Positions 1-6,565 of a stretch of 35,072 nt of DNA are shown one piece after another. This stretch comes from Peptostreptococcus sp. MV1 (lineage in GTDB: Bacteria > Bacillota > Clostridia > Peptostreptococcales > Peptostreptococcaceae). Position 1 is the first letter of the stretch; each line of letters opens with the position of its first letter. The notes beneath the pieces are model-generated. The model had not been told where the DNA came from. It made no database searches and was given only the letters and a program-made list of their open reading frames with translations. Both the position numbers and the translations under genes were made by a program. The stretch lies in the NCBI RefSeq assembly GCF_000758885.1, contig NZ_JRNB01000092.1:1-35072 (forward strand), in the 5' to 3' direction.

Positions 1-39
1 TTAGCGTTGGGAGAGAATTTTTTCTCTCACCAACGCTAA
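1..39. terminator. Inverted repeat, probable terminator of an upstream gene
   Basis: A near-perfect inverted repeat: the arm at 1-17 pairs with 22-39 with a single bulged base at 29, closing a 4-nt T loop. No gene is visible between it and the next hairpin, and it touches the window edge, so the gene it serves is not seen. The bases after the right arm are not a T-run, so it may be a bidirectional terminator or an intergenic repeat rather than a classic intrinsic terminator. Confidence 0.5.
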
Positions 40-69
40 ATATTATACAACCAATTAAATCTAAAAAAC

Positions 70-110
70 AAGGCTGTCGATAAAATAAAATTTCGGCAGC
101 CTTTAATATT
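70..110 (+). terminator. Rho-independent terminator-like hairpin
   Basis: AAGGCTGTCGA (70-80) pairs with TCGGCAGCCTT (93-103), with one G-U pair and a 12-nt AT loop, and is followed by TAATATTTTG. It has the form of an intrinsic terminator for a rightward gene ending before the window, about 250 bp upstream of the rRNA methyltransferase gene. Confidence 0.6.
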
Positions 111-204
111 TTGTGTGTATTTCTAATGACTATTTTTTTTGCAAAGATAAGTGAAATATGACTATATAAAACTTTTTATGAATATAAATTAAAGTAAACT
201 TGTG

Positions 205-213
205 TGATATAAT
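205..213 (+). promoter_or_regulatory. Extended -10 promoter for the rRNA methyltransferase gene
   Basis: TGATATAAT at 205-213 is a perfect extended -10 element (TGN plus TATAAT). The -35 region 17 bp upstream (TAAATT) is poor, which extended -10 promoters tolerate. The leader of about 135 nt that follows can form an AGGATA/TATCCT hairpin (about 214-243). No other gene lies between this site and the coding start at 353. Confidence 0.4.
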
Positions 214-352
214 AGGATAAGGATGATAAGCCAAGACCTATCCTTTATGTGTATAAGTGTGTGCAATTGTTGATAGGGTATGGCTAAAATCATATTCAAG
301 GAAAAAGAGATAAATACAAGATATTACTAATAAATATATAGAAGGATGGAAG

Positions 353-1711
353 ATGTTAGAAAAGGGAAAAAAATACGAGTGTAAAATAGTGGACATGGGC
401 CAGACAGGTGTAGGAATAGGCAAGCATGAGGGATTTACAGTCTTTGTAGATGGTGCCCTACTAGGTGAAGTGGTCGATGTCAAAATAAAGAAATCAAAGA
501 AAAAGTATGCAGAAGGGGTAGTATCAAAGATAAAGGTCAGGTCTCCATACAGGGTTGACAGGGTCTGTAATCCAAAGTATTCAAACTGTGGAGGATGTCA
601 GATTCAGGAATTGGACTACGAGAAGCAGTTAGACCTCAAGACAAACATAGTCAAGGCAGACCTAAAGAGAATTGGTGGTCTAGATGATGTGCAGGTCTTT
701 GATGCCATAGGAATGGACCAGCCATTTAGGTATAGGAACAAGGCTCAATTTCCGGTCCAGATGGAAGATGGCAGGGTCAAGATAGGCTTCTATAGGAAGA
801 AGAGTCACGATATTATAGATATGGACAAGTGTGTAATCCAGGATGAGAAAAATGACCTGATAATAGACATAATTAGAAGGTATATTGAAGAAGAAAATAT
901 CAGTATATACGATGAAAAGACTCATAAGGGTATCCTAAGGCATATAGTGACCAAGGTAGGCTTTACAAGTGGTCAGGTCATGGTAGTCTTGGTAGCGACA
1001 GAAGATAGGTTCAAGAATTTAGATAGGCTGATAGAAGTCCTGGAAAGAGAAGTGGCAGGATTTACTAGCTTGGTTGTTAATATAAATAAGGACAAGACCA
1101 ATGTAATCTTGGGTAGGAAAAATATCAATAAATACGGTAGGGGTAAAATCATTGATAATATAGGCGATTTAAAGTTTGAAATATCTCCACTGTCGTTTTT
1201 CCAGGTAAATCCTATCCAGACAGAGGTACTATACAGCAAGGCTCTAGAATATGCCGACCTAAAAGAAGGAGATAGGGTCTTTGATATCTATTGTGGAATT
1301 GGAACGATATCACTCTTCCTAGCTCAGAAGGCTGAATTTGTATACGGGGTAGAGATTGTAGAAGATGCAATCAAGGATGCCAGACTCAATGCAGACCTAA
1401 ATGGAATGGACAACCTAGAATTTTTCGTGGGTAAGGCAGAGGAAGTTGTGCCTAAAATCTACAAGGAAGGCAAGAGGGCCAATGTGGTCGTAGTGGACCC
1501 ACCAAGGAAGGGATGCGATGAAAGGGTGCTGGATACTATAGTCGATATGGAGCCTGATAGGGTGGTCTATGTTAGCTGTAATCCTAGTACACTGGCTAGG
1601 GACTTGAGGTATTTGGAAGATAGGGGCTATAGGTGTGAGAAAGTACAACCTGTAGATTTATTTCCACACAGCGTTCATGTGGAAAGTGTGACACTTTTGT
1701 CCAAGAGATAA
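353..1711 (+). CDS. rlmCD: 23S rRNA (uracil-C5)-methyltransferase, RlmCD/RumA family
   Basis: SAM-dependent m5U methyltransferase acting on 23S rRNA in the cytoplasm. The 452 residues are normal for the family. Residues 1-60 form the TRAM RNA-binding domain. Cys72, Cys79 and Cys82, with Cys160 in DMDKC, match the 4Fe-4S ligands of RumA. The SAM-binding motif FDIYCGIGT is near residue 310, VVVDPPRKG follows near 380, and the catalytic cysteine is Cys409 in VSCNPST. GGATGG lies just before the ATG. In Firmicutes this family includes the dual-site enzyme RlmCD; RlmD-like single specificity cannot be excluded from sequence. It is the last host gene before the prophage, and the integrase gene converges on it from the opposite strand. 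Confidence 0.93.
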   Translation: MLEKGKKYECKIVDMGQTGVGIGKHEGFTVFVDGALLGEVVDVKIKKSKKKYAEGVVSKIKVRSPYRVDRVCNPKYSNCGGCQIQELDYEKQLDLKTNIVKADLKRIGGLDDVQVFDAIGMDQPFRYRNKAQFPVQMEDGRVKIGFYRKKSHDIIDMDKCVIQDEKNDLIIDIIRRYIEEENISIYDEKTHKGILRHIVTKVGFTSGQVMVVLVATEDRFKNLDRLIEVLEREVAGFTSLVVNINKDKTNVILGRKNINKYGRGKIIDNIGDLKFEISPLSFFQVNPIQTEVLYSKALEYADLKEGDRVFDIYCGIGTISLFLAQKAEFVYGVEIVEDAIKDARLNADLNGMDNLEFFVGKAEEVVPKIYKEGKRANVVVVDPPRKGCDERVLDTIVDMEPDRVVYVSCNPSTLARDLRYLEDRGYRCEKVQPVDLFPHSVHVESVTLLSKR

Positions 1712-1790
1712 AGCTATTTTCAATGACTATAAGGGCTTAGTTTATACACTTTGTCCACCATTTGTCCACGGTTATTTTATCCGTGGACAA
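1696..1790. other. Probable attL region with integrase arm-type repeats
   Basis: The octamer TTTGTCCA occurs at 1696-1703 (inside the end of the methyltransferase gene), 1750-1757 and 1761-1768. An inverted TGGACAA lies at 1784-1790. The second and third copies are 11 bp apart, one helical turn. Tyrosine integrases with an N-terminal arm-binding domain, as the adjacent one appears to have, bind such repeats beside the crossover. The core itself cannot be identified because attR is outside the window. Confidence 0.45.
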
Positions 1791-1797
1791 GTTTTTA
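1762..1797 (+). terminator. Rho-independent terminator downstream of the methyltransferase gene
   Basis: TTGTCCACGG (1762-1771) and CCGTGGACAA (1781-1790) form a perfect 10-bp stem with a 9-nt loop, followed by GTTTTTAT. The T-run is on the right, so it ends rightward transcription from the host gene before it runs antisense into the integrase gene. Its left arm contains one of the TTTGTCCA repeats, so termination and attachment functions may overlap. Confidence 0.75.
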
Positions 1798-3030
1798 TAA
1801 TTTGACCACGTCTGCTAATATGTCTATACTTTGTGCTTGCATCTTAAGTGTATTATGCGTGTAGGCAAAGGTCTGTTCAATATTTGCGTGTCCTAATCTT
1901 TCTGCAACATCAACGGGGTTGGCTCCATTTTCCATTAGTATAGTAGCGTGTGTGTGTCTTAGACTGTGAAAGTTGAATTTAATCTTCAGATTATTTCTAA
2001 TGACCTTAGAATAGTATTTTTCTGTATCTGAGTCACAATACACCCCATTTTCCCTAACACATACAAGGTTTAGTGGGGGGAGATCCAGCGGTATAACAGA
2101 CTCAATTATCTTGTAAATATCATTTCCAGCATCATCTTTTTCAACTCTTTTATATAAGGTTGTGTAATACCTGCCATAAAATAACCTATTTTCTTGTTGT
2201 CTTATTTTTTCCTTTTTAAGCTCACTAATGGTCCAATCATCAAGCTTTACTATCCTGTCAGATTTATACGTTTTGGGCGTGCCTATAAACCACCCAAAGC
2301 CTTTTGTTTGACGTGTCATATCAGCATACCTTTTATACACTGATTTACTGATATGTAAAGTTTTATTTTTAAAATCGATATCGTCCCATGAGATGCCATA
2401 GACTTCTGACTTCCTTAATCCCGCCATATATCCTAGTATGGTTGGTATGTAGAATGGATGACCTGGTGGAAATTTATCCAGTATCCTTTTAAAGTCTTTT
2501 ACGCTTATAACGTATCTTATAGAATCTCTTGGCTCAAATCGAGGTATTTTAACGGGTGACGCAGGGTTAAACTGAATCAGTTTTAGTGGTTCTATTGCAT
2601 AATCAAGAGCGCTGGATAGTGTCGTAAATATCCCAACGGTATGTGATTTTGAGTAGCCCTTTATTTTAAAGTTATTAACAAACATTTGTACGGCTGTAGG
2701 TTTTAGTGCTGATAATTTATACTCACCTAATGCAGGCTTTATATGGTGTTCTATGTGACCTCTATAATTGAGTAAAGTGTTATACTTATAATTTAGCTTG
2801 CAGTATTCTTCAAACCATAGATCCATGTAATCTGATATTGACATATCTGATGCTGTAAATGTAAGCCCCGTATTGTTATATTCATTAAGGGCCTTAGTGC
2901 CAGCTTCTAGTGCTTCTTTCTTAGTCCTAAAACCGCCCTTAGACTTTTGTTTCCTTTTACCACCAACTGAAGCTATTTCAAATCGATATTCCCAGTTACT
3001 GCCACGCTTTCTAGTATTTACTTCTGCCAT
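1795..3030 (-). CDS. int: Phage tyrosine integrase
   Basis: Site-specific recombinase that integrates the phage and, with an excisionase, excises it. 411 residues from the ATG at 3030, chosen because AAAGGAGA precedes it; a frame extending further upstream lacks a ribosome site. Residues 1-55 resemble the AP2-like arm-binding domain (WEYRFE, then a Lys-rich strand), about 60-150 the SAM-like core-binding domain, and 170-411 the catalytic domain. All active-site residues are visible: Arg206 (GLRKSE), Lys253, His355-x-x-Arg358 (HSLRHTHA), His381 (LGHANI) and Tyr390 (FAYTH). Its 3' end lies at the presumed attL, the usual arrangement for temperate siphophages. It is on the same strand as the repressor. 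Confidence 0.95.
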   Translation of the reverse strand: MAEVNTRKRGSNWEYRFEIASVGGKRKQKSKGGFRTKKEALEAGTKALNEYNNTGLTFTASDMSISDYMDLWFEEYCKLNYKYNTLLNYRGHIEHHIKPALGEYKLSALKPTAVQMFVNNFKIKGYSKSHTVGIFTTLSSALDYAIEPLKLIQFNPASPVKIPRFEPRDSIRYVISVKDFKRILDKFPPGHPFYIPTILGYMAGLRKSEVYGISWDDIDFKNKTLHISKSVYKRYADMTRQTKGFGWFIGTPKTYKSDRIVKLDDWTISELKKEKIRQQENRLFYGRYYTTLYKRVEKDDAGNDIYKIIESVIPLDLPPLNLVCVRENGVYCDSDTEKYYSKVIRNNLKIKFNFHSLRHTHATILMENGANPVDVAERLGHANIEQTFAYTHNTLKMQAQSIDILADVVKL

Positions 3031-3066
3031 TGTAATTTCTCCTTTCCTGGTGTATAATTGTATTAT

Positions 3067-3094
3067 AAAAGGACACACCTATAGTGTGCTTTTG
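3067..3094. terminator. Bidirectional hairpin between the PH-SHOCT and integrase genes
   Basis: AAAAGGACACAC and GTGTGCTTTT pair, with a small bulge, around CTATA. Short T-runs flank it on both strands (CTTTT rightward, CCTTTTATAAT on the minus strand). It can reduce read-through from the repressor/PH-SHOCT transcript into the integrase gene, so that integrase need not be made constitutively in the lysogen. Confidence 0.45.
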
Positions 3095-3099
3095 TGTGT

Positions 3100-3141
3100 A
3101 AGAAGTAGTTGATCCGCCAAGATTCTGACTACTTCTTTTTT
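3100..3141 (+). terminator. Rightward terminator facing the lysogeny operon
   Basis: AAGAAGTAGT (3100-3109) pairs perfectly with ACTACTTCTT (3128-3137), and a T6 run (3136-3141) follows on the plus strand only. All neighbouring genes are on the minus strand, so this terminator would stop transcripts entering from the host side before they run antisense through the PH-SHOCT and repressor genes. Confidence 0.65.
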
Positions 3142-3153
3142 ATATCTGTTGTA

Positions 3154-3702
3154 CTAAAGGTCTAACAATTGTTTTTTCTTGCTATCAAACTCTTCCATAG
3201 TGACAAGACCTAAATCTAACAACTCTTTTAATTTCTTGATTTCCCCATACGGGTCATTTCCTATTTGTGTGTTTTGTGTGTTTTGTGTAGTATCAACAAC
3301 CACATTAATTGTAGAATCATTCGTTCTAAGATGTCCTAGAATACAGTCACGCATTTTGGCTGCATAGACTCCTGACATCTCGCACTCAAATGACCCGCCA
3401 GAATATTGGATTTTAATACCACCTTTAAAGATTTTTCTAAGTCCTTCTGTTTCAACAGATGATATTTTCGAAAACTCAATAGATTTAACTTTTGCATTAA
3501 ATAGTTTTTCATTTAGCAGTAGCACCCTTCTATCAGTACACGCCAGCAGCCATTTTTTCTTATCAATCTTACACCTATGTGCAAACTCAATGATCTCGTT
3601 ACTATCTAACACATCTAAGATGTTCATTAATACACCGAAAGGTGTTGCGATAACCCCCATGCTTGATAATAAATTCCTTAAAGTTTTCTGGTCATACATC
3701 AT
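3154..3702 (-). CDS. PH-domain protein with C-terminal SHOCT domain
   Basis: 182 residues, function unknown. Residues about 30-125 look like a bacterial PH-like domain of the YokE type (KWLLACTDRRVLLLNEK, then KISSVETEG and IKIQYSGG strands). A linker rich in T, Q and N (about 132-148) leads to a SHOCT motif at the end (about 154-182: KKLKELLDLGLVTMEEFD). There is no signal peptide or membrane segment. The start is ATG at 3702 or the adjacent ATG at 3699, after GGGAG. It lies 24 bp downstream of the repressor on the same strand, so it is probably transcribed from the maintenance promoter in the lysogen. This is a typical place for lysogenic-conversion or superinfection-immunity genes; that role is inference. 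Confidence 0.85.
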   Translation of the reverse strand: MMYDQKTLRNLLSSMGVIATPFGVLMNILDVLDSNEIIEFAHRCKIDKKKWLLACTDRRVLLLNEKLFNAKVKSIEFSKISSVETEGLRKIFKGGIKIQYSGGSFECEMSGVYAAKMRDCILGHLRTNDSTINVVVDTTQNTQNTQIGNDPYGEIKKLKELLDLGLVTMEEFDSKKKQLLDL

Positions 3703-3726
3703 GGTCTCCCTCTCTCTCTAATTGTG

Positions 3727-4677
3727 CTATTCAGTGATTGGTGTAAAACTATCTACTACCTTACCCACGATATTAAAATACGTACCATCACTAACTGGTA
3801 CTGGTATATATTTTACTGGGTATCTATCATTAACAGACACCAATCTAAATCTATCACCATCATTGTATAATTTCTTAACGTAGCTCTCCCCTGCATAGTC
3901 AACTACGTATATGTTACCATTTATGTTATCATACCCTGATTTTACTAAGATTATGTCACCGTCATGGTATTCCGGTTCCATGCTATCCCCTTTTACTTTG
4001 GTGGCAAAGTCATAAGACTTAAAAGAAGTACGGTTTGTGTAGCATGTAGAAACCTCATTATCTCCATATAGATATCCGCTGCCAGCAGAAACTTTTTCCG
4101 TATACTCAAATATGGTGTATTCAGGGTTCGTAGAATCACTAAAGTTATCGGATAGTGTGTTGATTAATTTGTTAAACTGTTTTTGCTCAACTTTACGATT
4201 TTCTGAGTGTATATTTTCCATCATGGATTCCCAGGCATCAATAAATATGTCGTGTGATACATAGAGTACTTCCTCGTTTTGGTCATTAACCAAACTTACC
4301 ATATCATCATTATATAAATCATTAAATCCAAGTTGAAAAGAATACCCCATTGACTCTATAAAATCTATCATATTTTTTGTTTTTTGCATCTTATCCTGCA
4401 AGTCAGCATTTAGTAAACCTTTGTAATCTAGATCAGATTCTAAGCTAAGTAAATAATTGTTTAAGTATGAGGGTTTATCAAATTCTGATATTAATTTCTC
4501 AGGGTCAATATTGAGACCACTACAAATCTTAAGATAGTTTTCTATACTTGTTTTTCTTATGTCTCTGCTAAGTATATCCCTAAGTGTAGAATAGGGAATT
4601 CCAATATATTCGGAAAAACTTTTTACCGTAAATTCACGAAATTTTATTAATTCTTTCAAATAATCTTCAATACTCAT
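3727..4677 (-). CDS. CI-type phage repressor (HTH + S24 peptidase)
   Basis: Master repressor of lysogeny. From the ATG at 4677 it has 316 residues. AAAGGA lies 10 nt before that ATG, while in-frame GTG codons at 4686 and 4683 are too close to it. Residues about 5-65 form an XRE-like helix-turn-helix (YIGIPYSTLRDIL). The middle, about 75-190, is a longer helical linker than in lambda CI. Residues about 196-316 form the S24/LexA-type self-cleavage domain: Ala198-Gly199 is the likely cleavage site (VSAGSG), Ser232 (KGDSMEP) the nucleophile, and Lys268 (SYVKK) the general base. It would be inactivated through RecA during SOS. It is read divergently from the cro-like gene across a region with four matching operators. 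Confidence 0.94.
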   Translation of the reverse strand: MSIEDYLKELIKFREFTVKSFSEYIGIPYSTLRDILSRDIRKTSIENYLKICSGLNIDPEKLISEFDKPSYLNNYLLSLESDLDYKGLLNADLQDKMQKTKNMIDFIESMGYSFQLGFNDLYNDDMVSLVNDQNEEVLYVSHDIFIDAWESMMENIHSENRKVEQKQFNKLINTLSDNFSDSTNPEYTIFEYTEKVSAGSGYLYGDNEVSTCYTNRTSFKSYDFATKVKGDSMEPEYHDGDIILVKSGYDNINGNIYVVDYAGESYVKKLYNDGDRFRLVSVNDRYPVKYIPVPVSDGTYFNIVGKVVDSFTPITE

Positions 4678-4700
4678 GTACACCACATCCTTTTTACCTT

Positions 4701-4729
4701 ATTGTATACGAAAAACCGTATAAATGCAA
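4701..4729 (-). promoter_or_regulatory. Repressor maintenance promoter (PRM-like)
   Basis: On the minus strand TTGCAT (4729-4724) is followed after exactly 17 bp by TACAAT (4706-4701), about 25 bp before the repressor start. Operator 4706-4721 fills the spacer almost completely, so repressor bound there would block its own promoter. This indicates negative autoregulation. Confidence 0.75.
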
Positions 4730-4829
4730 TAGGTTTTACTTAAAAAAATAAAATATGCGAAATTCCATGTTGACATAGTACGAAATTTCGTATAGACTAA
4801 TGGTGAGGACGCAACACGGAAATTCGTGT
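4706..4829. promoter_or_regulatory. Four repressor operators in the lysis-lysogeny switch
   Basis: Four related 16-bp dyads: ATACGAAAAACCGTAT (4706-4721), TATGCGAAATTCCATG (4754-4769), GTACGAAATTTCGTAT (4778-4793, with a perfect 14-bp palindrome inside) and ACACGGAAATTCGTGT (4814-4829). The consensus is about AYACGAAATTTCGTRT. Centres are 48, 24 and 36 bp apart. The first sits within the leftward promoter, the second abuts the -35 of the rightward promoter, the third covers its spacer and -10, and the fourth is downstream of its start. Repressor and the Cro-like protein are the expected ligands. Confidence 0.8.
4770..4798 (+). promoter_or_regulatory. Rightward early promoter (PR-like)
   Basis: A consensus TTGACA at 4770-4775 and TAGACT at 4793-4798 with 17-bp spacing; TATAGA at 4791-4796 is an alternative -10. 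The 16-bp operator at 4778-4793 occupies the spacer, so occupied operator excludes RNA polymerase. It should drive the whole early operon starting with the cro-like gene. Confidence 0.75.
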
Positions 4830-4863
4830 TAAAAATATAGAAGTGTGAAAGGGCGTGATATTC

Positions 4864-5070
4864 ATGTATTTTAACTTAAAACAGGAACTTAAAGCAAGCC
4901 AGATAACTCAAAATCAATTATCTGAGTTATTAGGTGTTAGGGGGGCAACCATAAGCGATAAGATTAATGGAAAATCTAAATTTACTGTAGATGAAGCGTT
5001 TAGGATTAAAAAAGCATTTTTCCCCAAGTATGATCTGGAATACCTCTTTACGTTTTCACAAACATACTAA
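4864..5070 (+). CDS. Cro-like XRE-family regulator
   Basis: 68-residue single-domain DNA-binding protein and first gene of the rightward operon. Residues about 5-55 form an XRE helix-turn-helix (ITQNQLSELLGVRGATISDKINGK); little else is present, as in Cro proteins. The start is ATG at 4864, with AAAGGG 10 nt upstream; a GTG at 4855 touches the ribosome site and is rejected. Divergence from the repressor and the shared operators argue that it competes for them and turns off repressor synthesis in lytic growth. A general regulator role cannot be excluded. Confidence 0.85.
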   Translation: MYFNLKQELKASQITQNQLSELLGVRGATISDKINGKSKFTVDEAFRIKKAFFPKYDLEYLFTFSQTY

Positions 5071-5092
5071 ATTAAAAGGTGAGGTGTTGTAT

Positions 5093-5302
5093 TTGAAAGA
5101 ATTACTAACAGTTGCAGAAGTGGCCATGCACTTAAAAGTGAATAAAAATACTGTATATGGATATAAAAAGGCAGGTCTTCTTAAGTTTATGAAGCTTGGC
5201 AAGTTGAAGTGTAGGGAACAGGACTTAGAAGATTTCAAGGAATGGTGCGTAGGAAAAGATGTGACAGATCCATTCAATGTAAAAATACTAGAAGAGAATT
5301 GA
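5093..5302 (+). CDS. Excisionase-like HTH_17 DNA-binding protein
   Basis: 69 residues from a TTG at 5093, preceded by GGTGAGGTG with 6-nt spacing. An upstream in-frame ATG (4991) lies inside the cro-like gene and has no ribosome site. The sequence ELLTVAEVAMHLKVNKNTVYGYKKAGLL is a MerR/excisionase-type winged helix (HTH_17). LKFMKLGKLKCREQDLEDF is the usual wing and 'recognition-plus-check' tail. Candidate excisionase/directionality factor, or an early regulator; sequence alone does not decide. It is 22 bp downstream of the cro-like gene in the same operon. Confidence 0.75.
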   Translation: MKELLTVAEVAMHLKVNKNTVYGYKKAGLLKFMKLGKLKCREQDLEDFKEWCVGKDVTDPFNVKILEEN

Positions 5303-5312
5303 GGTGATTAAT

Positions 5313-5411
5313 TTGAGGGGTATTGACAATTTTCTAGGTGCTATTTGGTATGCAGCCTTGATAGGGCTTGAGTATACCAAGATGGCTTGGTATAAGTGGC
5401 AAAATATATAA
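5313..5411 (+). CDS. Small early phage protein (32 aa)
   Basis: Starts with TTG at 5313 after GAGGTGATTAAT, the same arrangement as its neighbours at 5093 and 5951, and ends at TAA 5409-5411. The peptide is rich in aromatic residues (AIWYAALIGLEYTKMAWYKW), suggesting an amphipathic or membrane-associating helix. Family not recognised. Support rests on the ribosome site, the tight spacing (10 bp after the excisionase-like gene, 24 bp before the next) and a clean open frame. Confidence 0.5.
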   Translation: MRGIDNFLGAIWYAALIGLEYTKMAWYKWQNI

Positions 5412-5435
5412 GTTTTAGGAGAGAGGTGGGTTAAA

Positions 5436-5711
5436 ATGAGAATCGAGAGAGGTGTTGGAATCATAGCACATAAACAGGTTACATTGAAATCTAATATTAA
5501 GTTCGTTATTAAAGGAGAAGATTTAGTGGAATTAAATCAGGTGATAAAAGATGAAGATTTGACACTTGATGAAGTTGCAGATGGGTTTAGTCAAATATTT
5601 ATTAATACTTTAGAAGATGAGCTATTCGGTGACTATGTTAATCTAACTATTGAAGTTGATACTAAAGTGATAGATGTAGGGGGTGGTGGAGATGAGTCAG
5701 GCGATGTATAG
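5436..5711 (+). CDS. Hypothetical early phage protein
   Basis: 91 residues with a good ribosome site (GGAGAGAGGTGGG). Acidic and mostly beta/alpha in appearance (VTLKSNIKFVIKGEDLVELNQVI, then LTLDEVADGFSQIF), ending in a Gly/Asp-rich tail. No recognised domain. It overlaps the next gene by 20 bp, where its Gly-rich C-terminal codons supply the next ribosome site, suggesting translational coupling. Confidence 0.7.
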   Translation: MRIERGVGIIAHKQVTLKSNIKFVIKGEDLVELNQVIKDEDLTLDEVADGFSQIFINTLEDELFGDYVNLTIEVDTKVIDVGGGGDESGDV

Positions 5712-5934
5712 AATCTGTAAAAATAGCGAGGGCATTAGTATCGCTTGTCAGAAATATCGTGATGGGTCAGATTATATCAGTCGTTTAGGTGGATGTGTGG
5801 ATAATGACATGTTGACATCTGCACTTGCTTTTGTTGAAGACTGTTCAGATGAGGATTTTACAGGTAAAGATTTATGGAATATTTTCTTTAAAGTCCTACG
5901 TGGAGACTATAATGTCTATGAGTACGAAGAATAA
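5692..5934 (+). CDS. Hypothetical early phage protein
   Basis: 80 residues from ATG 5692, preceded by AGGGGGTGG at 5679-5687. In-frame GTG codons at 5683 and 5686 fall within this ribosome site and are rejected. Notable are four cysteines (YRICKNSEG, IACQKY, GGCVD, EDCSD) and a strongly acidic C-terminus (DYNVYEYEE). Family not recognised. It overlaps the preceding gene by 20 bp and is followed after 16 bp by another small gene. Confidence 0.65.
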   Translation: MSQAMYRICKNSEGISIACQKYRDGSDYISRLGGCVDNDMLTSALAFVEDCSDEDFTGKDLWNIFFKVLRGDYNVYEYEE

Positions 5935-5950
5935 GTAGGGGGTGATTAAA

Positions 5951-6037
5951 TTGAGAGATGAAGAGTTGAAAGATTATCAAGACTTCTTAAAGTCAGACGA
6001 TTATCTTGGATGGCAATACGAAGAAAGCGACGACTAA
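5951..6037 (+). CDS. Very small acidic early protein (28 aa)
   Basis: TTG start at 5951 after GGGGGTGATTAAA; the peptide contains LKDYQDFLKSDDYLGWQYEES. It is highly acidic and unrecognised. The ribosome site has the same form as those of the other TTG genes in this operon, which is the main reason to accept so short a frame. It is followed by a 78-bp AT-rich gap without a clear gene. Confidence 0.4.
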   Translation: MRDEELKDYQDFLKSDDYLGWQYEESDD

Positions 6038-6115
6038 TAAAATCAGTCAATCGCTTTAAAAGAAATTAGTTAAGTTAATCATGTTAATTATAACACAGTA
6101 AAGGAGAGTAATACA

Positions 6116-6565
6116 ATGATAAAAGTTGAAATTGATGTTAATGTAAGAGGTTTGGATTTTTTAAAAGGCTTTATCGGGGCTAGTGTGGGCCCTGGGATAT
6201 CAGAGGATAATGGCCCTATATGGACTACTAATGAAGTGCCAAAAGAGGAGATACCTCAACCAACAGCACAGCCAATAGTACAGCCAATAGTACAGCCAAC
6301 AGCACAGCCAGTACAACCAGTACAACCAGTACAACCAACAGCACAGCCTACTCAGACAGTTACTGCGCCAGTTAGTGAAGTGGCTTACACGTTTGACCAG
6401 TTGACTAAGGCAGCTATAGGACTAGTACAGTCAGGTAAGATTAAGTCTACAGACTTAACACCAGTGTTAGTTAATGGATTTGGTGTAAATCAGATGAGTG
6501 ATTTGAAGCCTGAGCAGTACAACGACTTTGCTGCTAAGCTAAAAGAACTTGGTGGGGTGATCTAA
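6116..6565 (+). CDS. Phage protein with P/Q/V-repeat linker
   Basis: 149 residues. Residues about 1-30 form a short N-terminal segment. Residues about 47-80 are a low-complexity linker of PTAQ, PIVQ and PVQ units. A compact C-terminal module follows (about 90-149: YTFDQLTKAAIGLVQSGK, LTPVLVNGFGVNQMSDL, YNDFAAKLKELGG), of a kind often found in Clostridia phages beside DUF2800 and DUF2815 genes. Function unknown. AAAGGAG precedes the ATG. The stop overlaps the start of the DUF2800 gene (TAATG), so the two are probably coupled. The linker suggests a flexible tether between a binding module and the recombination/replication machinery; that is inference. Confidence 0.75.
   Translation: MIKVEIDVNVRGLDFLKGFIGASVGPGISEDNGPIWTTNEVPKEEIPQPTAQPIVQPIVQPTAQPVQPVQPVQPTAQPTQTVTAPVSEVAYTFDQLTKAAIGLVQSGKIKSTDLTPVLVNGFGVNQMSDLKPEQYNDFAAKLKELGGVI
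6257..6350 (+). repeat. Short tandem repeats encoding the P/Q/V linker
   Basis: In-frame imperfect repeats of 12 bp (CAGCCAATAGTA and CAGCCAACAGCA forms), then three 9-bp units (CCAGTACAA). Unit lengths are multiples of three, so copy-number changes would alter linker length without breaking the frame. Confidence 0.8.

Noticed and set aside
4991-5092. Longer N-terminus for the excisionase-like gene from ATG 4991
   Set aside because: This would overlap the cro-like gene by 80 bp without a ribosome site; the TTG at 5093 has GGTGAGGTG at correct spacing and starts the HTH domain as in homologous families.
6066-6094. Promoter TTAGTT-17-TATAAC before the repeat-linker gene
   Set aside because: The -35 is poor and the surrounding sequence is simply AT-rich; the rightward early promoter can account for expression.
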